From: Candidatus Methanophagales archaeon
GTDB taxonomy: Archaea > Halobacteriota > Syntropharchaeia > Alkanophagales > Methanospirareceae
Direction of reading: 5' to 3'
DNA: 5,211 nt
Assembly (NCBI GenBank): GCA_023131215.1
Contig: JAGLZV010000035.1
Span: forward strand, 1-5,211
Shown here: positions 1-4,920 of the stretch, piece after piece
Position numbering within the stretch: the stretch's first letter is position 1
How the letters are laid out: each line of letters opens with the position of its first letter
Position numbers and translations under genes: made by a program
The notes under the pieces: generated by a model
What the model saw: only the letters and a program-made list of their open reading frames with translations
What the model was told of the DNA's origin: nothing
Database searches by the model: none

Positions 1-233
1 ATAACGGAACATGGGACGAACATCCAGGTCAGGACTGGTGGTATGGGCTTGCTGAGGGAGGAGTAAAGCTCGCTCCCTTTAGTGATTTAGTTCCTGAGAA
101 TGTGAAGAAGATGGTTGAAGAGAAAAAGCAAATGATCATCAAGGGCGAGTTTGAAGTCTTTCCCGGGATGACCGACGATGAGCTGCGAGAGATTTATTAT
201 TTTGAACCAAACGTAGTGGGCGAGCTTCCTTAG
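1..233 (+). CDS. BMP family (PnrA-like) ABC transporter substrate-binding protein, C-terminal part only
   Basis: This is the last 76 codons of a gene that enters from outside the window, read from base 3 to the TAG at 231-233. The residues include WDEHPGQDWWYGLAEGGVKLAPFS near the start of the fragment in two adjoining blocks, then a VPENVKKMVEEKK helix, IIKGEFEVFPGM and a short tail. This W-W-x-G-L-x-E-G-G-V-x-L-A-P-F, VP and I-x-x-G-x-F-x-V-F pattern is the C-terminal signature of basic membrane protein (BMP/Med/PnrA) binding proteins. Characterised members are surface lipoproteins that deliver purine nucleosides or other small ligands to an ABC permease. The signal peptide and ligand pocket lie outside the window, so the substrate is unknown. 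The transporter family is fairly secure, the nucleoside role is inference. Confidence 0.8.
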   Translation, partial: NGTWDEHPGQDWWYGLAEGGVKLAPFSDLVPENVKKMVEEKKQMIIKGEFEVFPGMTDDELREIYYFEPNVVGELP

Positions 234-300
234 CTCCACTGGCTGAGCAATATTCTGTGGGAAAATCCTCTTTCGTCTGTCAATAGTAAAAATCACAAAA

Positions 301-318
301 ATCGAAAATTGTATATAC
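301..318 (+). promoter_or_regulatory. Probable archaeal TATA-box promoter for the 78-residue gene
   Basis: An A-rich stretch leads into GTATATA at 311-317. A start about 25 bases downstream would fall near 340, just before the ribosome binding site at 346-355. This gives a short leader and suggests that the 78-residue gene is transcribed independently of the BMP gene. No experimental support. Confidence 0.4.
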
Positions 319-345
319 CCACACAACAAAAACTTGAACACATGT

Positions 346-355
346 AGGAGATGAT
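346..355 (+). promoter_or_regulatory. Strong ribosome binding site of the 78-residue gene
   Basis: AGGAGATGAT matches most of the anti-Shine-Dalgarno complement GGAGGTGATC and ends five bases before the ATG at 361. It is the main reason for accepting this small unrecognised frame as a real gene with this start. Confidence 0.65.
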
Positions 356-360
356 AAAAA

Positions 361-597
361 ATGGAAAACACATTTGATAGCACCTACATCATAAGAAAGG
401 AAAAATACGATGAGTTTGTAGCGGATGCGGAGAAGCTGGGTATTGCAATCTATACCCTCCCTGCCTTTATCTGGCCAGAACTATACCGGACGCTAGACTT
501 GGATAAAGACATCGCAATGCGGGTTGTCTGGAAGCCTGATACTACGGTTGCCCAGATAAAGGAATTTGATAAGACCTGGTTCTTGAAAAAATACTAA
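361..597 (+). CDS. Hypothetical protein, 78 residues
   Basis: I do not recognise this family. The product is small, soluble and mixed in charge, with no signal peptide, membrane segment or metal motif. It begins MENTFDSTYIIRKEKYDEF, continues with a likely helix (residues 15-27), a hydrophobic strand IAIYTLPAFIW (28-38), a segment rich in Asp/Leu (43-50), a strand AMRVVWKP (52-59) and a C-terminal helix ending WFLKKY. The pattern suggests a compact alpha/beta fold. The gene has a TATA box and a near-consensus RBS, and lies 127 bases after the BMP gene and 254 bases before the deaminase gene. It is therefore probably a single-gene transcript. Existence of the gene is well supported, its function is not. 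Confidence 0.7.
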   Translation: MENTFDSTYIIRKEKYDEFVADAEKLGIAIYTLPAFIWPELYRTLDLDKDIAMRVVWKPDTTVAQIKEFDKTWFLKKY

Positions 598-851
598 ATA
601 GTGGGTGTAGGTTATTACTAAAAAGAAGGAGGCGGCAGTTAAGAAAAAGGTCAAAATTGGTATCCGGGGTGATAGCGGTAGCTTTGTAGTGAATGGATTT
701 AAGATTTATCGCTTGATATTCTCTTCCTCTAATTAACCACAGATTACACGGATTTTCACACAAAGAAACATTTTAGATGTGCTTGTGCAATCTCGTGGTT
801 TTTACAAATAGAACTTGGGATTTTTTATGGAACTATACAAATAGGATAAAC
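598..851 (+). other. Intergenic gap with a startless reading frame and a short repeat
   Basis: Between the 78-residue gene and the deaminase there is an open frame from 611 to the TAA at 734-736. It has about 41 codons, starts Lys-rich, and then reads VKIGIRGDSGSFVVNGF and IYRLIFSSSN. It has no ATG, and no GTG or TTG at a useful distance from the AAGGAGG at 626-632. It could be a remnant of a decayed gene, a tiny gene with a non-standard start, or chance. The period-9 repeat at 737-761 follows directly. Nine-base direct copies of TACAAATAG lie at 803-811 and 836-844, just ahead of the deaminase start. A deaminase promoter is expected here but no convincing TATA box stands out. Confidence 0.4.
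737..761. repeat. Short degenerate period-9 repeat (CACAGATTA-type)
   Basis: The bases from 737 read CCACAGATTACACGGATTTT and then CACAC. Units CACAGATTA, CACGGATTT and TCACACAAA follow each other with a nine-base period. Similar CACAGATTA-type strings are, from memory, scattered in intergenic regions of many unrelated prokaryotes. Here it stands alone, with no recognised gene attached. Its role is unknown. Confidence 0.4.
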
Positions 852-2114
852 ATGTCAATCCTGATAAAGAACGTGCTGTTGGAAGGAAAAGAAAGGAATA
901 TCTATATTGAGGGGAATTTGATAGAAGCGATTAGCGAAGACAAGAGCAGTAAAGAAGCAGAGTTTGTGATAGATGGGAAAGACAAAGCAGCAATTCCCGG
1001 CCTTTTCAACGCACATACGCATGCAGCAATGACTTTGCTTCGTGGATATGCAGATGACATGTTGCTTCAGGAATGGCTTGAGACGAAAATATGGCCAACG
1101 GAGGCGAGGATGACGGAGGATGATGTTTATTGGGGGACGAAACTCGCATGTTTGGAGATGATAAAATCAGGCACAATTTTCTTTAACGATATGTATTGGC
1201 ACTTGAGAGGCAGTGCGAGGGCGGTTGCGGAAAGTGGGATAAGGGCGGCGCTATCCGCTGTTTTTATTGATGGATTTGACGAAGGGACAGCAAAAGAGCA
1301 GATAAGAAGGAACAGAGCCTTGTACGAGGAAAGTAAAAAGCAGGATGAAAGAATTATTTTTGCGCTTGGACCGCATGCAATCTACACAGTTTCGAAGGAA
1401 AGCCTATGCTGGGTGCGTGATTTTGCGAAGAAACATGACCTGCTGGTTCATATTCACTTATCGGAGACAAAGGAGGAGGTTGAGGACTGCATAAAAAGGT
1501 ATGGATTGCGTCCCGTAGAATTTCTCGATGGCATTGAGTTTTTAGGTCCAAGAACGATTGCATGCCATTGTGTTCATCTGAGCATAAAAGAAAGGGAATT
1601 GTTGAAGAGGCATGATGTGAAAATAGTGCATAATCCTGTGTCGAATATGAAATTAGCAGCCGGAAGGATGCCCTACGAGGAGCTGAAAAAGGTGGGTTTA
1701 TATCCAAATATCGCACTTGGAACGGACGGCTGCGCTTCTAATAACAACCTTGATATTTTTGAGGAGATGAAGATAGCCTCTTTGTTTCACAAGGCATTCA
1801 CCAGCCCGACGAGCATGCCGGCTAATGAAAGTTTTGAGCTTGCAACACTCAACGCAGCTAAGATGTTCAGGTTGAATTCCGGCGTAATCGAGGAGGGGAA
1901 ATTGGCTGATGTTGTGTTGTTGGACTTGAAGAAGGTGGAATTTGTGCCGAACCATAATTTAATCTCAAATATTGTCTATTCTGCGAATGGGAGTTGTGTT
2001 GATACTGTAATTTGTGATGGGAAGATTTTAATGGAGGGAAGGAAGGTAGAGGGTGAGGAGGAGATAAAGGATAAGGCGAAAGAGGTTGCCTATGAGCTCG
2101 TGAAGCATGGATAG
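852..2114 (+). CDS. mtaD: 5-methylthioadenosine/S-adenosylhomocysteine (or 5'-deoxyadenosine) deaminase, amidohydrolase superfamily
   Basis: This 420-residue zinc- or iron-dependent hydrolase removes the 6-amino group of adenosine-type nucleosides (MTA, SAH, 5'-deoxyadenosine, adenosine), giving the inosine derivative and ammonia. In methanogens the relative DadD serves recycling of SAH and of radical-SAM 5'-deoxyadenosine. A composite beta region (1-50) precedes the TIM barrel. The metal ligands are H55 and H57 (FNAHTH), H202 (HIHLSET) and D292 (LGTDGCASNNNLD). Expected substrate and catalytic residues E84, H175 and E205 are also present. The C-terminal segment (about 375-415) closes the beta domain. 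Family length is normal and no key residue is missing. An upstream in-frame ATG at 777 would add 25 non-conserved residues, so 852, where the MSILIKNVLLEG strand begins, is preferred. Its RBS is only a weak AGGAT at 843-847. The exact substrate cannot be told from sequence; dadD is the alternative symbol. Confidence 0.9.
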   Translation: MSILIKNVLLEGKERNIYIEGNLIEAISEDKSSKEAEFVIDGKDKAAIPGLFNAHTHAAMTLLRGYADDMLLQEWLETKIWPTEARMTEDDVYWGTKLACLEMIKSGTIFFNDMYWHLRGSARAVAESGIRAALSAVFIDGFDEGTAKEQIRRNRALYEESKKQDERIIFALGPHAIYTVSKESLCWVRDFAKKHDLLVHIHLSETKEEVEDCIKRYGLRPVEFLDGIEFLGPRTIACHCVHLSIKERELLKRHDVKIVHNPVSNMKLAAGRMPYEELKKVGLYPNIALGTDGCASNNNLDIFEEMKIASLFHKAFTSPTSMPANESFELATLNAAKMFRLNSGVIEEGKLADVVLLDLKKVEFVPNHNLISNIVYSANGSCVDTVICDGKILMEGRKVEGEEEIKDKAKEVAYELVKHG

Positions 2115-2243
2115 TGAGGAATAAGATATAAAAAATCCTAAATCCTAAGCAACACTTTTTCTTTTTAGAAAAAAGAAAACCTGTGCTAAAAGAAAAAATA
2201 TTGAGAAAATAATACCAATGTTTGCTTAAAAATTACATTTGAG
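2115..2243 (+). terminator. 3' region of the deaminase gene with T-rich terminator and hairpin repeat copy
   Basis: Downstream of the deaminase stop, bases 2152-2172 contain two T5 tracts (CTTTTTCTTTTTAG). They are followed by A-rich sequence that can pair with them, and then by CCTGTGCTAA at 2180-2189. Archaeal 3' ends often fall in such U-rich tracts, so termination here is plausible. The same 21 bases recur exactly, in the same orientation relative to the gene, downstream of rpl12 (- strand, 3077-3057). The region 2203-2235 is AT-rich and should hold the trmY promoter, for example AAATAATA near 2207-2214, but the box is not distinct. Confidence 0.45.
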
Positions 2244-2825
2244 ATGAAACAATTCATCCTATATGCGAGGAAAACCGTAACAAGTCCTGATTTCTCTTTA
2301 GACGACCTGCCAGGTAGCGGTGGCAGAATGGACCTCGTTGCAAGATGTATTTGCAACGCTCTATGGATAAGTCATGATTTGAGAAGAGATTCTTGCATTC
2401 ATGTAGTCGCCTGCGGTAGTCCCAACCCGCCGGTTGTTATCTCCTTTTACGGAGACAAGTTGAGAGATGTATCGCCGGATGAAAGAAACATAGCGGCGTG
2501 GATAAAGAAGGCATTGGCGATGAAGAGGAAGAATCCGGGGATAAGCATCCGCAAACTCAATTTTCAGCAGTTGGTCGAGGAGTTAGCATCGGAAGGAAAC
2601 ATCTTTTACATATTACATGAGAAAGGCACAGATATAGCACGTGTAAAGCTAAAAGTGGATCCCGTATTTATCCTCGGTGACCACATAGGACTCCCGAAGA
2701 AAGAAGAGAAGTTTGTCGAGCGATTTGAACACGAGAAAATATCCCTTGGCTCTACATCTTATCTCGCATCGCAATGCATCACCGTGCTGCATTATGAGCT
2801 GGATAATGCTCCGGTCGGGATTTGA
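2244..2825 (+). CDS. trmY: tRNA (pseudouridine(54)-N1)-methyltransferase TrmY
   Basis: TrmY is a SPOUT-class, SAM-dependent enzyme that converts pseudouridine 54 in the T loop of archaeal tRNAs to N1-methylpseudouridine, after Pus10 has made the pseudouridine. The 193-residue product starts with the family's MKQFILYARK strand and shows SPDFSLDDLPGSGGRMDLVAR (residues 14-34, in two overlapping blocks) and the SHDLRRD element (43-49). SPDERNIAAWIKKAL follows at 77-91. The C-terminal trefoil knot is visible as VFILGDHIGLPKKEE (141-155) and ISLGSTSYLASQCITVLHY (166-184), which should bind SAM. The start is the first ATG and only a minimal GAG precedes it, so a leaderless or near-leaderless transcript is likely. 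The last five codons and the stop lie inside the opposite-strand tRNA-Glu gene, without loss of family-conserved sequence. Identification is secure. Confidence 0.93.
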   Translation: MKQFILYARKTVTSPDFSLDDLPGSGGRMDLVARCICNALWISHDLRRDSCIHVVACGSPNPPVVISFYGDKLRDVSPDERNIAAWIKKALAMKRKNPGISIRKLNFQQLVEELASEGNIFYILHEKGTDIARVKLKVDPVFILGDHIGLPKKEEKFVERFEHEKISLGSTSYLASQCITVLHYELDNAPVGI

Positions 2826-2881
2826 ACCCGAGTCATCGGCTCGAAAGGCCGAAATGATTGGCCGAGCTACACTACCGGAGC
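2807..2881 (-). tRNA. tRNA-Glu, anticodon UUC
   Basis: The - strand folds into a complete cloverleaf. The acceptor GCTCCGG pairs perfectly with CCGGAGC. The D arm is GTGT/TCAT with an 11-base loop containing GG. The anticodon stem TCGGC/GCCGA encloses CTTTCGA, with anticodon TTC at 2845-2843. A four-base variable loop precedes the T arm TCGGG/CCCGA with loop TTCAAAT. The discriminator is A (2807). CCA is not encoded, since TTA follows. There is no intron. The 3' end overlaps the trmY 3' end by 19 bases on the other strand, and no T run follows it on the - strand within the next 25 bases. The gene lies downstream of rpl12 in the same direction, separated by hairpin repeats. It may have its own promoter in the T-rich stretch about 12-40 bases upstream, or be processed from a longer transcript. 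Confidence 0.96.
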
Positions 2882-3085
2882 AAAACCGTTCTTTAAAAAA
2901 GAAAGCTTTACCAGCAACTTTTTACTTTCGGTAAAACCTTGACTAAAAACATTCTCTTAGTTTTTCTTTTAGCACAAACCTTTTCTTAAAAAGAAAAGCG
3001 TTACCAAAAGAATTACACTCTTTCTTAGCACAGGTTCTTTCTTTAGAAAGAAAGTGTTTTCTAAAAAGAAAAAGTGTAAAGAAAA
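2881..3085 (-). repeat. Cluster of related A/T-rich hairpin repeats between rpl12 and tRNA-Glu
   Basis: At least three related units of about 33-36 bases lie here, written as + strand. One at 2881-2913 (CAAAACC, TTCTTTAAAAAAGAAAGC, TTTACCA) touches the tRNA 5' end. A second at 2971-3006 (CACAAACC, TTTTCTTAAAAAGAAAAGCG, TTACCA) and a third at 3027-3060 (GCACAGG, CTTTCTTTAGAAAGAAAG, TGTT) follow. A partial fourth at 3057-3077 repeats the T-rich hairpin arm. Each has an A/T palindrome in the middle. A further copy lies in inverted orientation at 2151-2194, after the deaminase gene. Unit lengths and the bases between units are irregular, so this is not a CRISPR array. No gene is seen in this stretch. 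Function is unknown; transcript 3'-end formation is the simplest idea. Confidence 0.65.
3036..3085 (-). terminator. Likely transcript 3' end of rpl12: T-tracts plus hairpin
   Basis: Read on the - strand, the rpl12 stop is followed by CCTTTTCTTTACAC, then CTTTTTCTTTTTAG, then a hairpin with arms CTTTCTTT and AAAGAAAG (+ strand 3037-3054). The U-rich tracts close to the stop codon are typical of archaeal termination regions. The hairpin is not required for archaeal termination but could protect the 3' end. Position of the actual end is not determined. Confidence 0.45.
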
Positions 3086-3088
3086 GGT

Positions 3089-3448
3089 TTAACTCCCAAA
3101 CAGCGAAGCAAGGCCTTCCATTCCTGTCTCTTCTGCTTTCTCCTCCTCTTCCTCTTTCTTCTTCTCCTTCTTTCCTGCCTTCTCTGCCTTCGGTGCTTCC
3201 GGAGCTGTTTCCGCTGTCGGTGCTGGTATCGGCGCTTGTGCTGGTGGTGCCACTGGGGTAGGAGCGTAAGCAGGCTGGGCTTGAGCCATCGCTTCATCTA
3301 TGTTGACATCGCTAAGGGCAGATATCAGTGCTTTTATTCTTCCTTTATCCCCCTTTATACCCGCAGCCTTCATTATTGCTGTTATTCCTTCCTCTGTAAC
3401 CTCTTTACCCGAGTTATGCAAGAGCAATGCAGCATATATGTATTCCAT
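3089..3448 (-). CDS. rpl12: Large subunit ribosomal protein L12 (P1, archaeal stalk protein)
   Basis: This is the dimeric stalk protein of the large subunit that binds the C-terminal helices of P0/L10 and recruits translational GTPases through its tail. The 119-residue sequence has the N-terminal dimerisation and P0-binding domain, MEYIYAALLLHNSGKEVTEE to about residue 57. A flexible Ala/Pro hinge follows (about 58-86), then a Lys/Glu-rich segment (87-107), then the GTPase-binding tail GLASLFGS. Length is slightly above the usual 100-110 residues, mainly because of the hinge. The start is fixed by the conserved N terminus and by an in-frame stop 12 bases upstream. It is flanked by the DUF2325 gene and tRNA-Glu, not by the L11, L1 and P0/L10 genes usually found next to it, so it appears to be transcribed alone. 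Confidence 0.96.
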   Translation of the reverse strand: MEYIYAALLLHNSGKEVTEEGITAIMKAAGIKGDKGRIKALISALSDVNIDEAMAQAQPAYAPTPVAPPAQAPIPAPTAETAPEAPKAEKAGKKEKKKEEEEEKAEETGMEGLASLFGS

Positions 3449-3460
3449 CTTCTCGTTTTC

Positions 3461-3470
3461 TCACCTCCTT
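3461..3470 (-). promoter_or_regulatory. rpl12: Consensus ribosome binding site of rpl12, long spacing
   Basis: On the - strand AAGGAGGTGA is a nearly complete complement of the 16S 3' end. It ends 12 bases before the ATG, longer than the usual five to eight. No alternative in-frame start lies between them because of a TGA. The strong pairing fits a highly expressed ribosomal protein. Confidence 0.7.
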
Positions 3471-3510
3471 CTTTTTATTCTTTACGTTCCATGCCATACT
3501 CTATTTTACT

Positions 3511-3530
3511 TATATTAAATAAATATAGAT
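3511..3530 (-). promoter_or_regulatory. rpl12: Probable TATA-box promoter of rpl12
   Basis: The - strand reads CTATATTTATTTAATATA here, an extended AT-rich box. A start about 25 bases downstream would fall near 3485-3490, giving a leader of roughly 40 bases that contains the RBS at 3461-3470. Which of the overlapping TATA-like sequences is used cannot be told. Confidence 0.45.
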
Positions 3531-3539
3531 ATTTGATTT

Positions 3540-3556
3540 GTTTAAAAGAAAAGTTT
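3540..3556 (-). terminator. Possible T-rich terminator of the DUF2325 gene
   Basis: On the - strand AAACTTTTCTTTTAAAC follows the DUF2325 stop codon by about 15 bases and comes before the rpl12 promoter. Short U-rich runs of this kind are compatible with archaeal termination. Evidence is compositional only. Confidence 0.3.
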
Positions 3557-3571
3557 ATTTTGAGCAGATAC

Positions 3572-4885
3572 TTATCCCCTCTGCCCACAAATTTCCACAG
3601 CAAAATTCATCAACCCGCGCTTAAGCGCACTCAAACCAGAACTACGAAGGAAATAGCAGTGTTTATTCCGCAACTTGCATGCCTTTTTAACCAAAAGACA
3701 AGCGTTGTGGCTGTTTATGTCTATCGGGCAAAATATCACATCATTTTTTTCCACAATGCCTTCCATCGCCTTTTTCCCGCCTTCGCAGTGCCCACAGTGG
3801 TAACAGAAGAGACAGCCAAAAGATTCTGCCATTTCTTTGTAGCATGTCTCAAGCGACTCTACTCCTCCAACATAAGCCACTCTCACGTCTTTAAGCTGAG
3901 GTCCCATTTCCATTTCGTTGTGATTACCGTTACAACCGCAAGCAGAAACCGCGAACTTGTCCTCCATCTCTTTCTTCATCCCGGTTTTCACGTTGAAATT
4001 GAAATTGGATGCAGATGCAGATGCAGATGCAGATATCTTGATCAACTCTGCGTTTTCTTTATTCACCCTCTTTATCTCTTCTCTTAAAGCCCCCAGTTCA
4101 TTTTTCATAGAATCAATTTGTTCAAACGCCGCTTCTCCACCCATTTCCTTTACCTTTCTCCTTAATCTTTCATTCAATCGCCTTTGCTCTTCCAATTCAT
4201 GAACAAGCCTGACTTTGTCCTCTTTAATCGCTTCACGCTCTGAAATCAGTTCCTCTTTCTTCTGCTCCGACCTTTTATAATTACGGTGAAGCTTTTTATT
4301 TGATTCTAAAGCCGTTCTTAGCTTCCCCAGTATATCTTCCGCTTCACCTCCTGGCAATTTACGGGAAAGCTCATCATAAAACCGCAAAGCTTGATGCTCT
4401 TTTAGATGAACCGCAGTGAAAATCCTCGTCTCGATTTCTTTGCTTTTATTCTCAGCCACTCCATTATTTTGACCTCCATTCTCATTACGTGCCGCAAACC
4501 AGATAAGAGCAGAGATAGGGATGTCTTTAAAGGTGTTTTCTGTTCTTCCTTCTATAAACTCGCATATTTTTTGCACATCTAACCCCCGCAGCGCCACTTC
4601 TTTCTTATACGGTGCAAATTGCTTCTCTAATATCTTTTCCACTCGCTTAGCATGTTGATTTTGTGTCCGGCATATCTGCGCCAACTGCTGATGCATTTCA
4701 AACGCTGCTGAAAACTGGTTGTCATGGCTAAGTTTCAATTCCTTAAATAATCTCCTCAGCTCCCTTTCGTCAAAACTCAACCCCAGCAGTCTACAAATTG
4801 TAAAAGACTGAAATTCCCATATCCTTCTCTTTCCATTTCCGGTTCCGGTTCCAGTTCCCTTTCCCCTTCCTTTTCCCTCTGCCAT
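3572..4885 (-). CDS. DUF2325 domain protein with coiled coil and Cys-rich motif
   Basis: The 437-residue product has three parts. Residues 1-20 are a Gly-x dipeptide tail (GKGTGTGTGNGK). Residues 21-195 form an alpha-helical domain starting RIWEFQSFTICRLLGLSFDE. This resembles the N-terminal region I recall in other DUF2325 proteins (W-E ... C-x4-G-x-x-x-x-x-x-E ... EMHQQLAQ ... RVEKILEKQF). A charged coiled coil spans about 195-283, then an SASASASASNFNFN linker (285-298) leads to the C-terminal DUF2325 domain (334-428). That domain is a Rossmann-like unit shown by RVAYVGGVES, CPIDINSHNACLLVKKACK and FLRSSGLSAL. Within it CLFCYHCGHC (358-367) gives four cysteines spaced by two residues, suggesting a metal or Fe-S site. 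The biochemical function of DUF2325 is unknown to me. The protein is probably cytoplasmic. A GAGGTAG RBS supports the start, and a 52-residue gene lies 35 bases upstream. Confidence 0.8.
   Translation of the reverse strand: MAEGKGRGKGTGTGTGNGKRRIWEFQSFTICRLLGLSFDERELRRLFKELKLSHDNQFSAAFEMHQQLAQICRTQNQHAKRVEKILEKQFAPYKKEVALRGLDVQKICEFIEGRTENTFKDIPISALIWFAARNENGGQNNGVAENKSKEIETRIFTAVHLKEHQALRFYDELSRKLPGGEAEDILGKLRTALESNKKLHRNYKRSEQKKEELISEREAIKEDKVRLVHELEEQRRLNERLRRKVKEMGGEAAFEQIDSMKNELGALREEIKRVNKENAELIKISASASASASNFNFNVKTGMKKEMEDKFAVSACGCNGNHNEMEMGPQLKDVRVAYVGGVESLETCYKEMAESFGCLFCYHCGHCEGGKKAMEGIVEKNDVIFCPIDINSHNACLLVKKACKLRNKHCYFLRSSGLSALKRGLMNFAVEICGQRG
3993..4034 (-). repeat. In-frame compound hexanucleotide repeat inside the DUF2325 gene
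   Basis: The + strand shows TTGAAA repeated two and a half times (3993-4007), directly followed by GATGCA repeated four and a half times (4008-4034). In the gene this encodes the alternating linker SASASASASNFNFN between coiled coil and DUF2325 domain. Unit length of six keeps the frame, so copy-number change would only lengthen or shorten the linker. Confidence 0.85.
4831..4879 (-). repeat. Period-6 repeat encoding the N-terminal Gly-x tail of the DUF2325 protein
   Basis: Variants of a six-base unit such as CGGTTC, CAGTTC, CCTTTC and CCCTTC follow each other without interruption. They encode Gly at every second residue from 4 to 18 with Lys, Arg, Thr or Asn between. Two units are identical and the others differ by one or two bases, so the tract has partly diverged. 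Confidence 0.75.
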
Positions 4886-4891
4886 CTTTTA

Positions 4892-4898
4892 CTACCTC
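4892..4898 (-). promoter_or_regulatory. Ribosome binding site of the DUF2325 gene
   Basis: On the - strand GAGGTAG lies six bases before the ATG at 4885, a good match to the anti-Shine-Dalgarno complement. It supports translation from this ATG, and thus inclusion of the Gly-x tail in the protein. A purine-rich GGGAGGAGGAAG lies a little further upstream. Confidence 0.6.
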
Positions 4899-4920
4899 TA
4901 CTTCCTCCTCCCTCGCTTGA

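Noticed and set aside
87..383. - strand frame of 98 codons
   Set aside because: It is antisense to the BMP gene end and the RBS of the 78-residue gene; no RBS and no recognisable sequence.
777..851. Earlier start for the deaminase adding 25 residues
   Set aside because: The extension has no family similarity and no RBS, while the conserved first strand begins at the ATG at 852.
1354..1955. Two - strand frames antisense to the deaminase
   Set aside because: They lie fully within a conserved amidohydrolase gene and show no coding features of their own.
2713..2934. + strand frame running through the end of trmY, the tRNA and the hairpin repeats
   Set aside because: It overlaps the conserved trmY C terminus in another frame and spans a tRNA gene; the translation is not protein-like.
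2881..3077. Possible CRISPR array
   Set aside because: Units differ from each other, the spacing is irregular, and the cores are A/T palindromes without unique spacers.
3061..3297. - strand frame encoding an Arg/Lys-rich protein
   Set aside because: It is the shifted frame of the Ala/Pro hinge and Lys/Glu segment of rpl12; the basic composition comes from GAA/AAG-rich codons read out of frame.
3236..4087. Long + strand frame of 283 codons across rpl12 and the DUF2325 gene
   Set aside because: It is antisense to two well-supported - strand genes, its translation is rich in Cys, Phe, Tyr and His with no recognisable domain, and it has no RBS.
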